DNA of 64,000 nt, taken from contig CAYUBQ010000006.1 of assembly GCA_964443135.1 (NCBI GenBank), forward strand, positions 1-64,000, read 5' to 3'. The position numbers were made by a program, and so were the translations under genes. The notes beneath the pieces are model-generated. The model did no database searches and was not told the DNA's origin. It saw nothing but the letters and a program-made list of their open reading frames with translations. This document shows, one piece after another, positions 16,510 to 25,179 of the stretch (the stretch's first letter is position 1; each line of letters opens with the position of its first letter). Source of the DNA: JAIPEI01 sp964443135 (GTDB lineage: Bacteria; Desulfobacterota; DSM-4660; Desulfatiglandales; HGW-15).

Positions 16510-17823
16510 TCAGGGTGCCTTGAACCGGAGCAGGGCCAGGCTCTCCTCGTCGAGCCCGTAGTCGGACTCCAGCTTCTCGGTGTCCATCTGAAACAGGAGC
16601 CAACCGAGAAGACGGTCGTTCCGTTCCATCCGGAACGCAACCTCGATGCCCCGGTGCCCCATGGGATGCTCGCGGCTGACGCGATACAGCGTGAGCACCC
16701 GGTGGATGGAGTCCCCCGGCCCTCGAAACGGGATTCCGGCGTAGCTGTTTCCGATCATGTCCTCCAGCTCTTCTTCGTCCATTCGAAGGCTGTAGGCGTC
16801 GAACACCCGCTTCTCCTCGTTCAGGAGGACCAGGCCCAGGTACGGGGTCACCTCGGCCTCCTGGACCTCGAAGAACTCCCGGATGAGCTTGCTGGTCCTG
16901 GCGCGGTCCCCGGCCTCGAAGGCATCGACGAGCAGGGAACGAAGCAGCATGAAGTCCTTGGCCAGGAGGTTCTTCACCTCCTGCCGCTTGGTGTCGGTCG
17001 GGAGGTATCCCCGGGTGAAGTAGGGATACCCCACGAAGACCCCGCCCGCCGTCAGACCGGCCAGCAGGATCAGAGGAATCACCCAGTTTCGGATCCTGCG
17101 GTACCTTCGCTCCATCTTCTGGGCGTCCGTGACGTCGCGGCCGATGGAGAGGACCCCCTGAAAGTTGTGGTGGCCGTCATAGAGCACGTTCATGCTGGTG
17201 GAGATGTACCGCAAACCCTTCTGGGGGTGCTTCACCTTCAGGACGCGCTCCTGCACGGCGAACCGCTCCTGCACCTCGGAGAGGTAGTCGCGGTACCGCC
17301 CGGGGTTCTCGTAGATCTCCTCCACGGAGCGGTGCCTCATTTCGTCCCAGTCACGCCCGTAAAGCTTGGTGGCGGCGGCGTTCCACGACAGGACCTTCCC
17401 CTCCCTGTCGGTGAGGACCACCGCGTCCGGCAGCTGATCGTAGAACTCGTTGAGCCCGTAGACGACCTGGCTGGTCTCGTCCAGCCGCTTGGCCAGGTAC
17501 CGGCTGATCTCCCACACCACCTCGGGGGAGCCGTTCAGGATCTCCTGGATCCTGTCCGGCGGGATCACGACGGCCTCGACCCTGGTCCTGGCCTTCACCG
17601 TGGCGGTGCGCCTGGACTCCAGAAACAGGCTCATCTCTCCGAACAGGGCCCCCTGCTCCCGGATCTCGGAGATCTTCTTCTGGCCCTTGAGCACGTCCAG
17701 CTCTCCGGACACCAGGATGTAGAGGTCCTTACTGGCGTCGTTCTCGAGAAACAGGATCTGCCCGGCCTCGAACCGCCGCTTGTACTGCTTCATCTCCGGG
17801 TTGTTGATCAGGTGGTCCAGCAT
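16510..17823 (-). CDS. cNMP-binding/PAS membrane sensor protein
   Basis: A 437-residue protein with an unusual layout. Residues about 15-125 form a cyclic-nucleotide-binding (CAP-like) domain (ILFLENDASKDLYILVSGELDVL, GALFGEMSLFLESRRTATV), 140-260 a PAS domain (LPDAVVLTDREGKVLSWNAAATKLYG), then one membrane helix (WVIPLILLAGLTAGGVFV). About 150 residues follow that should be periplasmic (DFMLLRSLLVDAFEAGDRAR). No DNA-binding, kinase or cyclase output is present. The ATG at 17823 has AAGAAGG five bases upstream. As first gene of the Mla operon it may gate lipid transport by protein contact; that is inference. Confidence 0.85.
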   Translation of the reverse strand: MLDHLINNPEMKQYKRRFEAGQILFLENDASKDLYILVSGELDVLKGQKKISEIREQGALFGEMSLFLESRRTATVKARTRVEAVVIPPDRIQEILNGSPEVVWEISRYLAKRLDETSQVVYGLNEFYDQLPDAVVLTDREGKVLSWNAAATKLYGRDWDEMRHRSVEEIYENPGRYRDYLSEVQERFAVQERVLKVKHPQKGLRYISTSMNVLYDGHHNFQGVLSIGRDVTDAQKMERRYRRIRNWVIPLILLAGLTAGGVFVGYPYFTRGYLPTDTKRQEVKNLLAKDFMLLRSLLVDAFEAGDRARTSKLIREFFEVQEAEVTPYLGLVLLNEEKRVFDAYSLRMDEEELEDMIGNSYAGIPFRGPGDSIHRVLTLYRVSREHPMGHRGIEVAFRMERNDRLLGWLLFQMDTEKLESDYGLDEESLALLRFKAP

Positions 17824-17972
17824 GGCAACCTTCTTTCCCTGCACCGACCCCCGAAGGGGCCGCAGCAGGCGTCGCCCTCGATCCACGGGGAGACGCCACG
17901 GCGCTCCCTCGAGCGGAAACAGGCCGGATTCCCTTGTCTTGTGAGCTCGCGAGGAGGGCGAACGACAGGGCG

Positions 17973-18001
17973 AGTATAAGGAAACGGCGCCGGGGAGTCA
18001 A
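17973..18001 (-). promoter_or_regulatory. sigma70 promoter of the Mla operon
   Basis: On the minus strand TTGACT (17996-18001), a 17-bp spacer and TATACT (17973-17978) are close to consensus. The leader to the first gene is about 145 nt. The rest of 17824-18213 shows no convincing gene. Confidence 0.7.
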
Positions 18002-18213
18002 GAAAGACAGGAGGCTTTCGGCTTACCACCGGGCGAGCGACATGCTGGCGAAAGGGCTGTGCAGTTCCCGTTCCTCATCGGCCGCGATTCACTGAACGCC
18101 GAGTCCGACGTCTTCTACGACAACGATCTCACCCCGGCCGAAGAAAGGCCTTACGTCGTCTCGAGAAACCACCCGGCCGTCGTCCAGGAGCATGGCCGCC
18201 GCGATTCCGCCGC

Positions 18214-18528
18214 CTACTTCATCTTGAGGAGGTTGTTCACCTTCTTGACGCCCCGGGTCTCCCGGGCGATGCGTCCCGCCCGCTCGCGCTGGTCCGGCAC
18301 GTTCACGGCCCCGGTCAGGGTGACCTCGCCCTGAAAGGTGTCCACGCTAATGGCAAATCCCTGCAGTACGGAATCCCTGAGCAGCTTGGCCTTGACCTTC
18401 GTCGTAATGGTTCCGTCATCCACCACCTGGCCCGCGCTTCGGCCGGCCGGCGTGGCGCACGCGGCCAGGGTGAGAGCGAATGCCAGACAGCACAAGATCA
18501 CCGCGATCTGCTTGATCCTTTTCTGCAT
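18214..18528 (-). CDS. BON-domain lipoprotein
   Basis: A 104-residue lipoprotein. The signal is QIAVILCCLAFALTLAAC with a lipobox cysteine at residue 24. A single BON domain (TITTKVKAKLLRDSVLQGFAISVDTFQGEVTLTGAV, ending VKKVNNLLKMK) follows; BON domains bind phospholipid membranes. GGAGG stands seven bases before the ATG. It resembles OsmY/DolP-type envelope proteins but carries one domain rather than two. It is monocistronic, next to the Mla operon, and may share an outer-membrane maintenance role. Confidence 0.9.
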   Translation of the reverse strand: MQKRIKQIAVILCCLAFALTLAACATPAGRSAGQVVDDGTITTKVKAKLLRDSVLQGFAISVDTFQGEVTLTGAVNVPDQRERAGRIARETRGVKKVNNLLKMK

Positions 18529-18601
18529 ACCCGGACCTCCTCTTCTTGGTCTCACCCATCCGCATCCGGTCGCCGGGACCGTTCTCGGAAAAATCAATCC
18601 A

Positions 18602-18708
18602 TGATGGCGTCGCAAAGAGCCCGAATCCTCGAGATCTGCCCTCGAGATTTCCATAAAGATGATATCGTCCCCAGCGGCGCGTGAGCGGGGTTTTTGCGAA
18701 TGCGTCAA
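18602..18708 (+). repeat. MITE-like repeat copy B
   Basis: A full copy of 107 bp between the divergent BON lipoprotein and DUF169 genes. The left end is TGATGGCGTCGCAAAGAGCC, the right end GGGGTTTTTGCGAATGCGTC. The interior GAGATCTGCCCTCGAGATTTC matches the other copies. Confidence 0.87.
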
Positions 18709-18851
18709 TCTATCCAAAAGGGCATGCCGGGTCAACCCAATGAATCCCGGAAAGTTTGCGTGTCCCGCGGAGATGGGATAAGCTGGACGACATCGTTTTC
18801 CAAAACGGTTGGAGCAACCCCTCACTCGAAAAACAACAGGGAGAAGGAACC

Positions 18852-19679
18852 ATGGAGAGCCGCATCGCCGAAGCCCTGAAGCTCGAGCACGCCCCGGTCG
18901 GCCTGGTCTGGGCCGACGAGGTCCCCGGGAACGCCGTGCAGTTCAAGGAGGGCAAGTGGGGATGCGTCATGTGGCTGGTCTCCGCTGCAGCCAAGGGTAA
19001 GATCGCGGCCGCCGACCGCCGCACCTTCGGGTGCTTCGGCGGGGGCGTGGGCCTGGGGTTCGGCAACCAGTACCAAAACTTCCCGGGCGGCGAGGAGGGG
19101 TTCTGCCGTTTCCTCTCCTCGGGAAACATCGAGACCGAGGAGGGACGCCGCGTCGCCGAGCAGGTGAAGCCCTTCATGCGCGAGGAGTCCTACGACAGCT
19201 TTCTCCACGGGGAGCGGTACGTGGAGACGCCGGAGAAGGTCCGCCGCTTCGTGGAGAGCCTCCCCATGCGCGATATTCCCGCGGCCTACGTCCTGTTCAA
19301 GCCGCTGGACGCGGTGGACCGGGATCGCGAGAACCTGCGCACCGTCGTCTTCTTTGCCGACGCGGACCAGCTCTCGGCCCTGGTGGTCCTGGCCAACTAC
19401 GGCCGGGGAGACAACGAGAACGTGTCCATCCCCTACGCCGCGGGCTGCCAGACCCTCGGCATCTACCCCTACCGGGAGGCGGAGCGGGAGAGACCGAGGG
19501 GCGTGGTGGGCCTCACCGATCTCTCGGCGCGTCTCCACGCCCGGAAACAGCTGGGGGACGGACTCCTCACCTTTGCCGCGCCCGTGGTCCTGTTCGACGA
19601 GATGGAGGGCAATGTGGAAGGCTCCTTCCTGGAGCGGCACACCTGGCAGGCGCTCGTGCAGGCCAAGGAGGAGGGGTAG
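18852..19679 (+). CDS. DUF169 family protein
   Basis: A 275-residue member of DUF169, a family of unknown function frequent in anaerobic bacteria and archaea. Conserved features visible here are APVGLVWADEVP near the start, four cysteines in WGCVMW, FGCFGG, GFCRF and AGCQT that could bind a metal or cluster, and the ADQLSALVVLANYGRGDNE block. The ATG is preceded by GGGAGAAGGAACC, a clear ribosome-binding site; the longer upstream frame reads through repeat B and is not coding. It ends 2 bp before the convergent epmA. Confidence 0.87.
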   Translation: MESRIAEALKLEHAPVGLVWADEVPGNAVQFKEGKWGCVMWLVSAAAKGKIAAADRRTFGCFGGGVGLGFGNQYQNFPGGEEGFCRFLSSGNIETEEGRRVAEQVKPFMREESYDSFLHGERYVETPEKVRRFVESLPMRDIPAAYVLFKPLDAVDRDRENLRTVVFFADADQLSALVVLANYGRGDNENVSIPYAAGCQTLGIYPYREAERERPRGVVGLTDLSARLHARKQLGDGLLTFAAPVVLFDEMEGNVEGSFLERHTWQALVQAKEEG

Positions 19680-19681
19680 CC

Positions 19682-20638
19682 CTACCCGTCCTCCGGAGTG
19701 AACGCGACCACGTCGTCGATGCGCGCGGAGTCGGTGAGAACCATGGCCAGCCGGTCGATTCCCAGGGCCATGCCCGCAGCCTCGGGCATGCGGTCCAGGG
19801 CCTCCAGGAAGACCTCGGGCACGGGAAACGTCCTGCGGCCCAGCCGTGCCCGCTCCTCCAGGTCCCGTTCGAAGCGCCGGCGCTGCTTCTCCGGGTCGGT
19901 GAGCTCGGAGAAGCCGTTGGCGATCTCCAGGCCGCCCAGGTAGAGCTCGACCCGCTCGCTCACCTCCGGCGCGACCGGGCTCAGCCGCGCCAGGCTCGCC
20001 ATGGAGGCCGGGTAGTCGTGGAGGAAGACGGGCCTGGGCGCTCCGAGCCGGGGCTCCACGTGAACCACCAGGTCCTCCTCGAAACGGCCGTGGGAGATCG
20101 CTTCCTCCAGGGGCTCCGGGGCGTAGCGCTCGAACGCCCCCGCCACGGTGATCCGCTCCCACGACCCTTCCAGATCGATCTCCCGTCCCTGGTACCTCAT
20201 GGGCGACGCCCTGTCGAGCGCCCGGGCCGCGAACCGGATCATGGCCTCGCAGGTCTCCATGAGTCCCCGGTAGTCCGAGCCGGCGCAGTACCACTCCAGC
20301 AGGGTGAACTCCTGCAGGTGGCGGTCGCCCCGCTCCCGGTCCCGGAAGCAGCGCGCGATCTGGAAGATCCGCGGGTGGCCGGCGGCGAGGAGCCGCTTCA
20401 TGTAGAGCTCCGGCGAGGGGTGGAGCACGCCGCGTTCCGTCCGGACGAAACGGATGTGCGACTCGGGGAGCGGCGCGGCCAGGAGGTGGGGCGTCTCGAC
20501 CTCCAGGTAGCCCTGTTCGAAAAAAAACCCCCGGACCGCCGCGAGCATGCGCGCGCGCAGCCGGAGGTTGCGTCCCTTCCGGGCCTCGGGGGGATCGCCT
20601 GGAGGGGCGCCGCCGCTACTCCCGGGCGCGCGTGACAT
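19682..20638 (-). CDS. epmA: elongation factor P lysine ligase EpmA
   Basis: A 318-residue class II lysyl-tRNA-synthetase-like enzyme lacking the anticodon-binding domain, i.e. EpmA/PoxA, which attaches (beta-)lysine to EF-P. Motif 2 is FQIARCFRDRERGDRHLQEFTLLEW, written here in two overlapping parts, and motif 3 is GMALGIDRLAMVLT at the C-terminus. The substrate EF-P is encoded 530 bp upstream on the same strand. The DNA directly before the ATG is the edge of an AT-rich insert with only a weak GAAGAG site, so the original upstream region may have been lost. Confidence 0.93.
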   Translation of the reverse strand: MSRAPGSSGGAPPGDPPEARKGRNLRLRARMLAAVRGFFFEQGYLEVETPHLLAAPLPESHIRFVRTERGVLHPSPELYMKRLLAAGHPRIFQIARCFRDRERGDRHLQEFTLLEWYCAGSDYRGLMETCEAMIRFAARALDRASPMRYQGREIDLEGSWERITVAGAFERYAPEPLEEAISHGRFEEDLVVHVEPRLGAPRPVFLHDYPASMASLARLSPVAPEVSERVELYLGGLEIANGFSELTDPEKQRRRFERDLEERARLGRRTFPVPEVFLEALDRMPEAAGMALGIDRLAMVLTDSARIDDVVAFTPEDG

Positions 20639-20733
20639 ACGGTCTCTTCATGCTTGCATAGTTCAGATGGATTGCGAGAAACACGATCCCGAATAACTCA
20701 TTAGCATGATTTGCGCAACTCAAGGATTTCAAT

Positions 20734-20916
20734 ATGGATGATATAAATGCAGGTCAATTGCTCGCATTTTTGCTATTGTGGCTTTTCTGCACCTTTGTTA
20801 TAGGTAAATATATTACCTATAAATCAAATAAATACATAATATCTTTTAACAATGCTATATTGGGATTTATTCTTGCTTTCATAGTATTCATAATTATACA
20901 TATATTTGCAAGATAG
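20734..20916 (+). CDS. small AT-rich two-helix membrane protein
   Basis: A 60-residue hypothetical protein with two hydrophobic helices (LLAFLLLWLFCTFVIG and AILGFILAFIVFIIIHIF) joined by a lysine/serine/asparagine loop (KYITYKSNKYIISF). AAGGA stands eight bases before the ATG. Codon use is strikingly AT-rich compared with every neighbour, pointing to recent transfer. Small two-helix proteins of this kind occur as phage immunity, toxin or accessory proteins, but no family is recognised. The surrounding 20650-20960 is equally AT-rich and otherwise empty. Confidence 0.5.
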   Translation: MDDINAGQLLAFLLLWLFCTFVIGKYITYKSNKYIISFNNAILGFILAFIVFIIIHIFAR

Positions 20917-20961
20917 AAGCATTTCACAAACTTTTATCAACTTATCTGGGAAATCTACCCT

Positions 20962-21040
20962 TTGACGGATTCGCAAAAACCCGCTCATCCGCCGCTGGGA
21001 ACACTATAATCCGTTGATATTCCTTGGGCAGATCTCAAGG
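20962..21040 (-). repeat. MITE-like repeat copy C1 (truncated)
   Basis: Reverse-oriented copy beginning TTGACGGATTCGCAAAAACC and ending at GATCTCAAGG, where copy C2 begins. It lacks the far terminal repeat. Confidence 0.85.
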
Positions 21041-21145
21041 TTGACGCATTCGCAAAAACCCCCTCACGCGCCGCTGGGGACGATATAACCTGTTGAAATC
21101 TCGAGGGCAGATCTCGAGGATTCGGGCTTTTTGCGACTCCATCAA
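21041..21145 (-). repeat. MITE-like repeat copy C2
   Basis: A complete 105-bp reverse-oriented copy with both termini: TTGACGCATTCGCAAAAACC at one end and TTTTTGCGACTCCATCAA at the other, which are imperfect inverted repeats of each other. A further terminal fragment (GGCTTTATGCGACTCCATCA) follows at 21152-21171 and overlaps the EF-P stop codon. Confidence 0.9.
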
Positions 21146-21169
21146 GGTTCATGGCTTTATGCGACTCCA

Positions 21170-21733
21170 TCACCCTTTGACACGCGTGACATACTCCCCG
21201 GTACGCGTGTCCAGGGTGATGCGGGTGCCCTCCTCGATGAAGGGCGGGACCCGGAGCGTGTACCCCGTCTCCAGGGTCACGGGCTTGCTGTCCCCGGAGA
21301 CCGAGTCGCCCTTGACCCAGGGATCCGCCTGGGTCACGGTGAGGTCCACGAAGTTGGGCAGGGTGATGCCGATGGGCGTGGTTTCGAAAAAGAGGATGTC
21401 CACCTCCAGGTTGTCGGTCAGGTAGTTCTTGGCGTCCCCGACCTGGTCCTCCTTGAGCATGGACTGCTCGTAGTTCTCCATGTCCATGAAGACGTACTCG
21501 TCGTCCTGGTTGTACAGGTACTGCATCCTGCGCTCCTCGAGGCTGGCCTGCTCGAAGTTGTCCCCCGACCGGTAGGTCCGGTCCAGGATCGCCCCGGTGA
21601 TCATGTTCTTCAGCTTGCATCGGTACAGGGACTGCCCCTTGCCCGGCTTGCTGAACTGGAAGTCGACGATCACGTAAGGCTCTCCGTCGAGCTGGATCTT
21701 GAGGTTCTTGCGCAGGTCACTGGCATTGTACAT
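21170..21733 (-). CDS. efp: elongation factor P
   Basis: EF-P, 187 residues, relieves ribosome stalling at polyproline. The three-domain length is normal. The modified residue is Lys32 in SKPGKGQ, the lysine context used by EpmA-type modification, in line with epmA nearby. The EpmB aminomutase is not in the window. Its stop codon falls inside the terminal fragment of a MITE-like repeat. A strong promoter (21782-21810) lies upstream and overlaps the end of prmA. Confidence 0.96.
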   Translation of the reverse strand: MYNASDLRKNLKIQLDGEPYVIVDFQFSKPGKGQSLYRCKLKNMITGAILDRTYRSGDNFEQASLEERRMQYLYNQDDEYVFMDMENYEQSMLKEDQVGDAKNYLTDNLEVDILFFETTPIGITLPNFVDLTVTQADPWVKGDSVSGDSKPVTLETGYTLRVPPFIEEGTRITLDTRTGEYVTRVKG

Positions 21734-21781
21734 GGCTTGATTCCTTCCGTTTTTCTGGTCGGTGGAGACCGTTTTGGCCGG

Positions 21782-21810
21782 ATGATAAGAGAGGTTCGGG
21801 CCCGTGTCAA
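21782..21810 (-). promoter_or_regulatory. sigma70 promoter of efp
   Basis: On the minus strand TTGACA (21805-21810), a 17-bp spacer and TATCAT (21782-21787). The -35 overlaps the prmA stop codon (21807-21809), so efp can be transcribed separately from prmA. Confidence 0.75.
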
Positions 21811-22733
21811 GCCCCGTCGCCCTTTCCCCCTCTCGTCTCTTTCCCTCGGTCCTGCACGGGCCGGGTCATGACGAGCGAGCCCCAGACGTCCAGGTGGGAA
21901 CGCTCCACGGTCGCGAGCCCGGTGGCCGCGAAGAAGGCCTCGACCTCGTCGATGCGTTCCCGGCCGAAGCCGGAGATCACCGCGGTCCCGCCCGGCGCGC
22001 AGTGGCGGAAGATGCGGTCCTCCGTCCTCAGCAGGGCGGCCGGGACCAGGTTGGCCAGCACCAGGCCGTAGGTCCCGTCCACCACCTCCCACGATCCGGT
22101 TCGTATGCGGATCCGGTCCTCGAGGCGGTTGAGGGCGACGTTCCGCTCCGCCGCCCGGGCGGAGGCCCCGTCCCGCTCCACCCCCAGGGCTCCGGCCGCC
22201 CCCATTCGCACGGAGGCCAGCGCCAGGACGGCGGTGCCGCAGCCGAAGTCGAGCACCCGCGTCCCTTCCAGGGATTCCGGACCGACCCTCTCGAGGAAGG
22301 CGAGACACATGCGCGTGGTGGGATGACGGCCCGTTCCGAAGGCGTGGTTCGGGTCGAGCACGATGGCGTCCCTCTCTCCTTGGGTCTGCAACCCCGGGTA
22401 CCAGGGTTGAATCACCACCCGACCCACCGGTCGAAACGGCTCCCTGGGACGATCCCCGCCGATGGGGGGTTCCGCATAGGCCCGATTGCGGACCCGGAAT
22501 GAAACGGCCCCCTGGACCCCCAGCCGCCGTTCCAGCCGATCCGCCGCCCGGGAGATCTCCTGAAGCCGCCGGTTCACGCCGTTCTCGGTCTCCTCGAGGA
22601 CGATCCGTCCGATGGAGCCCCCCTCCGTGCCGGCCACCCCGGTCTCGTCCTCCGCCGGTTCCTCCGCGTCCAGCTCCCCGCGAAGCGCCCGAACCAGGTC
22701 GGCCGGCCCTTCGATGGCGATTTCGAAATCCAC
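21807..22733 (-). CDS. prmA: ribosomal protein L11 methyltransferase PrmA
   Basis: A 308-residue AdoMet methyltransferase that trimethylates ribosomal protein L11. The AdoMet motif is VLDFGCGTAVLALASVRMGA near residue 160; LDPNHAFGTGRHPTTRMCL directly before it is the PrmA signature, and the substrate NPF-type motif reads LANLVPAALL. The GTG start at 22733 has AAGGGGAAAAA just upstream; no ATG fits. The N-terminal substrate-binding domain is acidic and divergent. It heads the prmA-efp-epmA group on this strand. Confidence 0.92.
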   Translation of the reverse strand: MDFEIAIEGPADLVRALRGELDAEEPAEDETGVAGTEGGSIGRIVLEETENGVNRRLQEISRAADRLERRLGVQGAVSFRVRNRAYAEPPIGGDRPREPFRPVGRVVIQPWYPGLQTQGERDAIVLDPNHAFGTGRHPTTRMCLAFLERVGPESLEGTRVLDFGCGTAVLALASVRMGAAGALGVERDGASARAAERNVALNRLEDRIRIRTGSWEVVDGTYGLVLANLVPAALLRTEDRIFRHCAPGGTAVISGFGRERIDEVEAFFAATGLATVERSHLDVWGSLVMTRPVQDRGKETRGGKGDGA

Positions 22734-22868
22734 TTTTTCCCCTTGAAACCCTTTTCCCGATTCATCTATAAGGGCAACGTAAGACAGATCTCGTCGTTTG
22801 TCACGCCTCGTTCCCCCGAGACGAGGAGAACGTGGTCCGAACGGACCCGAAACGAAAGGAAGGCGACC

Positions 22869-23633
22869 ATGAAGCTCGCCGTCAGCGGTAAGGGAGGGGT
22901 GGGAAAGACCACGTTTTCCGCCTTTCTGATTCGCGCCCTGGCCGACCAGGGGAAGAAGGTGCTGGCCATCGACGCAGACCCGGACGCCAATCTCGCCCAG
23001 GCCCTCGGCGTGGACAAAGATGCGGAGATCACGCCCATCTCGGAGATGAAGGCCATCATCGAGGAACGCACCGAGGCCAAGGTCGGCACCATGGGCTCCT
23101 TCTTCAAGCTGAACCCCAAGGTGGACGACCTGCCGGAAAAGCTCTCCATCGAGGTCGACGGGGTCAAGCTGATGGTGCTGGGCGGGGTCAAGACGGGCGG
23201 GGGGGGATGCATCTGCCCGGAGAGCACGCTCCTCAAGTCCCTGGTGCGCCACCTCGTCCTGGCCAGGGACGAGGCCATCGTCCTCGACATGGAGGCGGGC
23301 CTCGAGCATCTGGGCCGGGGCACGGCCATGGCCGTGGACCGGCTCCTCGTGGTGGTGGAGCCGGGACGGCGGAGCATCGAGACGGCCCACCACATCCGCA
23401 AGCTCGCCGGGGACATCGGGCTCCAGAAGCTGGGGTTCGTGGGAAACAAGATCCGGTCCGAAAGCGACGAGGCCTTTCTGAAGGAGAACCTGTCGGACTT
23501 CGAGTTCGTCGGGTTCATCCCCTTCACCATGGGGATCATCGAGGCCGACCTCGAAGGGCGGCCGCCCTACGAGAAGGACCCCCAGGCCCTGGAGGCGGTG
23601 CGGGCCATGATCGAGAAGCTCGAGCGGAAATGA
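22869..23633 (+). CDS. cooC: CooC-type nickel-insertion ATPase
   Basis: A 254-residue MinD/NifH-class ATPase of the CooC/AcsF group, which matures the nickel-iron cluster of carbon monoxide dehydrogenase. The deviant P-loop is GKGGVGKTT (residues 7-15), switch I DADPDANLA, and the metal-binding CxC motif is Cys114-Ile-Cys116 (GGGCICPEST). AAAGGAAGG precedes the ATG. No CO dehydrogenase or acetyl-CoA synthase gene is in the window, so the client is encoded elsewhere. It is followed by the 127-bp inverted-repeat element. Confidence 0.93.
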   Translation: MKLAVSGKGGVGKTTFSAFLIRALADQGKKVLAIDADPDANLAQALGVDKDAEITPISEMKAIIEERTEAKVGTMGSFFKLNPKVDDLPEKLSIEVDGVKLMVLGGVKTGGGGCICPESTLLKSLVRHLVLARDEAIVLDMEAGLEHLGRGTAMAVDRLLVVVEPGRRSIETAHHIRKLAGDIGLQKLGFVGNKIRSESDEAFLKENLSDFEFVGFIPFTMGIIEADLEGRPPYEKDPQALEAVRAMIEKLERK

Positions 23634-23638
23634 AGAAC

Positions 23639-23765
23639 AGGGGACGTTCTTGCATAATTCGATAACTCATCTCCCAGGATTTTCGAGCTGAAGTGAACGC
23701 CCGGCAAGAAAACGGAAGGTGTGAAAGAACGAAGCGAGTTATCGAATTATGCAAGAACGTCCCCT
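23639..23765. repeat. 127-bp element with perfect 30-bp inverted arms
   Basis: The left arm 23639-23668 and right arm 23736-23765 are exact reverse complements over 30 bp (left arm begins AGGGGACGTTCTTGCATAAT). The 67-bp centre has no gene. It occupies the whole space between cooC (6 bp away) and asnS (14 bp away). Such AT-richer palindromic elements are typically non-autonomous, mobilised in trans. Confidence 0.92.
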
Positions 23766-23778
23766 CTCTCGAGGTGTT

Positions 23779-25179
23779 ATGGGCGAAGAACGACGGGAAC
23801 GAATCGCGGATGTGATGACCTCCGAGCGGGTGGGCACCCGCGCCGTGGTCTGCGGGTGGGTCCGGACCAGGCGGGACGCCAAAGCCGGGTTCTCCTTCGT
23901 CGAGATCAACGACGGCTCGCGCATGAAGGGCCTGCAGGTGGTTGCGGACGGCGGGCTGCCCAACTATCGCGACGAGATCCTCAAGCTCCAGACCGGCTGC
24001 TCGGTCCGGGTGGCGGGGGAGATCGTGGCCTCGCCCGGCAAGGGACAGGACGTGGAGATGCGCGCCGAGGAGATCCGCGTCCTCGGGTGGGCCGACCCGG
24101 AGGCGTACCCCCTCCAGAAGAAGCGTCACTCCTTCGAGTTCCTCCGCACCATCGCCCACCTCAGGCCCAGGACCAACACCTTCGGGGCCGTGGCCCGGGT
24201 CCGGAACGCCATGAGCATGGCCATCCACCGGTTCTTCCAGGATCGGGGCTTCCTCTACCTCCACACCCCGATCCTCTCCGGGAGCGACTGCGAGGGCGCC
24301 GGCGAGATGTTCCGGGTGACGAGCCTGGACCTGGACCGGCCGCCCCGGGTCGAGGGTCGCGTGGACTTCAGCCGGGACTTCTTCCACGCGCCGGGCTTTC
24401 TCACGGTGAGCGGTCAGCTGGAGGCCGAGGTCTACGCCCTCTCCCTGGGGGACGTCTACACCTTCGGCCCCACCTTCCGGGCGGAGAACTCGAACACCTC
24501 CCGCCACCTGGCCGAGTTCTGGATGGTGGAGCCGGAGATGGCCTTCTGCGATCTGGAGGGCGACATGGACCTGGCCGAGGCCTTCCTGAAAGGGGTCTTC
24601 CAGGAGGTGCTGGACCGTTGCGAGGAGGACATGGCCTTCTTCAACCGGTTCATCGACGACTCGGTGACGGCGACGCTCGAGGGCATCGTGGCCGCGCCCT
24701 TCGAGCGGCTGACCTACACCGAGGCCATGGAGATCCTGGAGAAAGCCGACCGGGCCTTCGACTTCCCCGTCGCCTGGGGAAGCGACCTCCAGTCGGAGCA
24801 CGAGCGATACCTCTGCGAGCAGGTCTTCGAGAAACCGGTCATCCTCGTGGACTACCCCCGGGACATCAAGCCGTTCTACATGAAGGTGAACGAGGACGGC
24901 CGGACCGTGCGGGCCATGGACGTGCTGGTGCCCAAGGTGGGGGAGATCATCGGGGGGAGCCAGCGCGAGGACGATTACGACACCCTGCTGGGAAGGATCC
25001 GGGAGACCGGACTCGACCCGGACGACTACTGGTGGTACCTGGAGCTCCGGCAGTACGGAACCGCTCCCCACGCCGGCTTCGGCCTCGGGTTCGAGCGGGT
25101 GATCCAGTTCGTCACGGGCATGGCGAACATCCGAGACGTGATCCCGTTCCCCCGAACGCCGGGAAACATCTCGTTTTGA
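23779..25179 (+). CDS. asnS: asparaginyl-tRNA synthetase
   Basis: AsnRS, 466 residues, class II. An N-terminal OB-fold anticodon domain (VVCGWVRTRRDAKAGFSFVEINDGS) is followed by the catalytic domain with motif 2 (FGPTFRAENSNTSRHLAEFWMVEPE, in overlapping parts) and motif 3 (GFGLGFERVIQFVTG). The ATG at 23779 has GAGG six bases upstream; an upstream in-frame ATG lies inside the inverted-repeat element and would add 10 residues. Because the element ends 14 bp before the start, transcription must come from within or across it. The stop overlaps the start of comB. Confidence 0.96.
   Translation: MGEERRERIADVMTSERVGTRAVVCGWVRTRRDAKAGFSFVEINDGSRMKGLQVVADGGLPNYRDEILKLQTGCSVRVAGEIVASPGKGQDVEMRAEEIRVLGWADPEAYPLQKKRHSFEFLRTIAHLRPRTNTFGAVARVRNAMSMAIHRFFQDRGFLYLHTPILSGSDCEGAGEMFRVTSLDLDRPPRVEGRVDFSRDFFHAPGFLTVSGQLEAEVYALSLGDVYTFGPTFRAENSNTSRHLAEFWMVEPEMAFCDLEGDMDLAEAFLKGVFQEVLDRCEEDMAFFNRFIDDSVTATLEGIVAAPFERLTYTEAMEILEKADRAFDFPVAWGSDLQSEHERYLCEQVFEKPVILVDYPRDIKPFYMKVNEDGRTVRAMDVLVPKVGEIIGGSQREDDYDTLLGRIRETGLDPDDYWWYLELRQYGTAPHAGFGLGFERVIQFVTGMANIRDVIPFPRTPGNISF

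Noticed and set aside
18059..18334. Plus-strand 91-residue frame upstream of the BON gene
   Set aside because: It overlaps the BON lipoprotein gene, has no ribosome-binding site and no family pattern.
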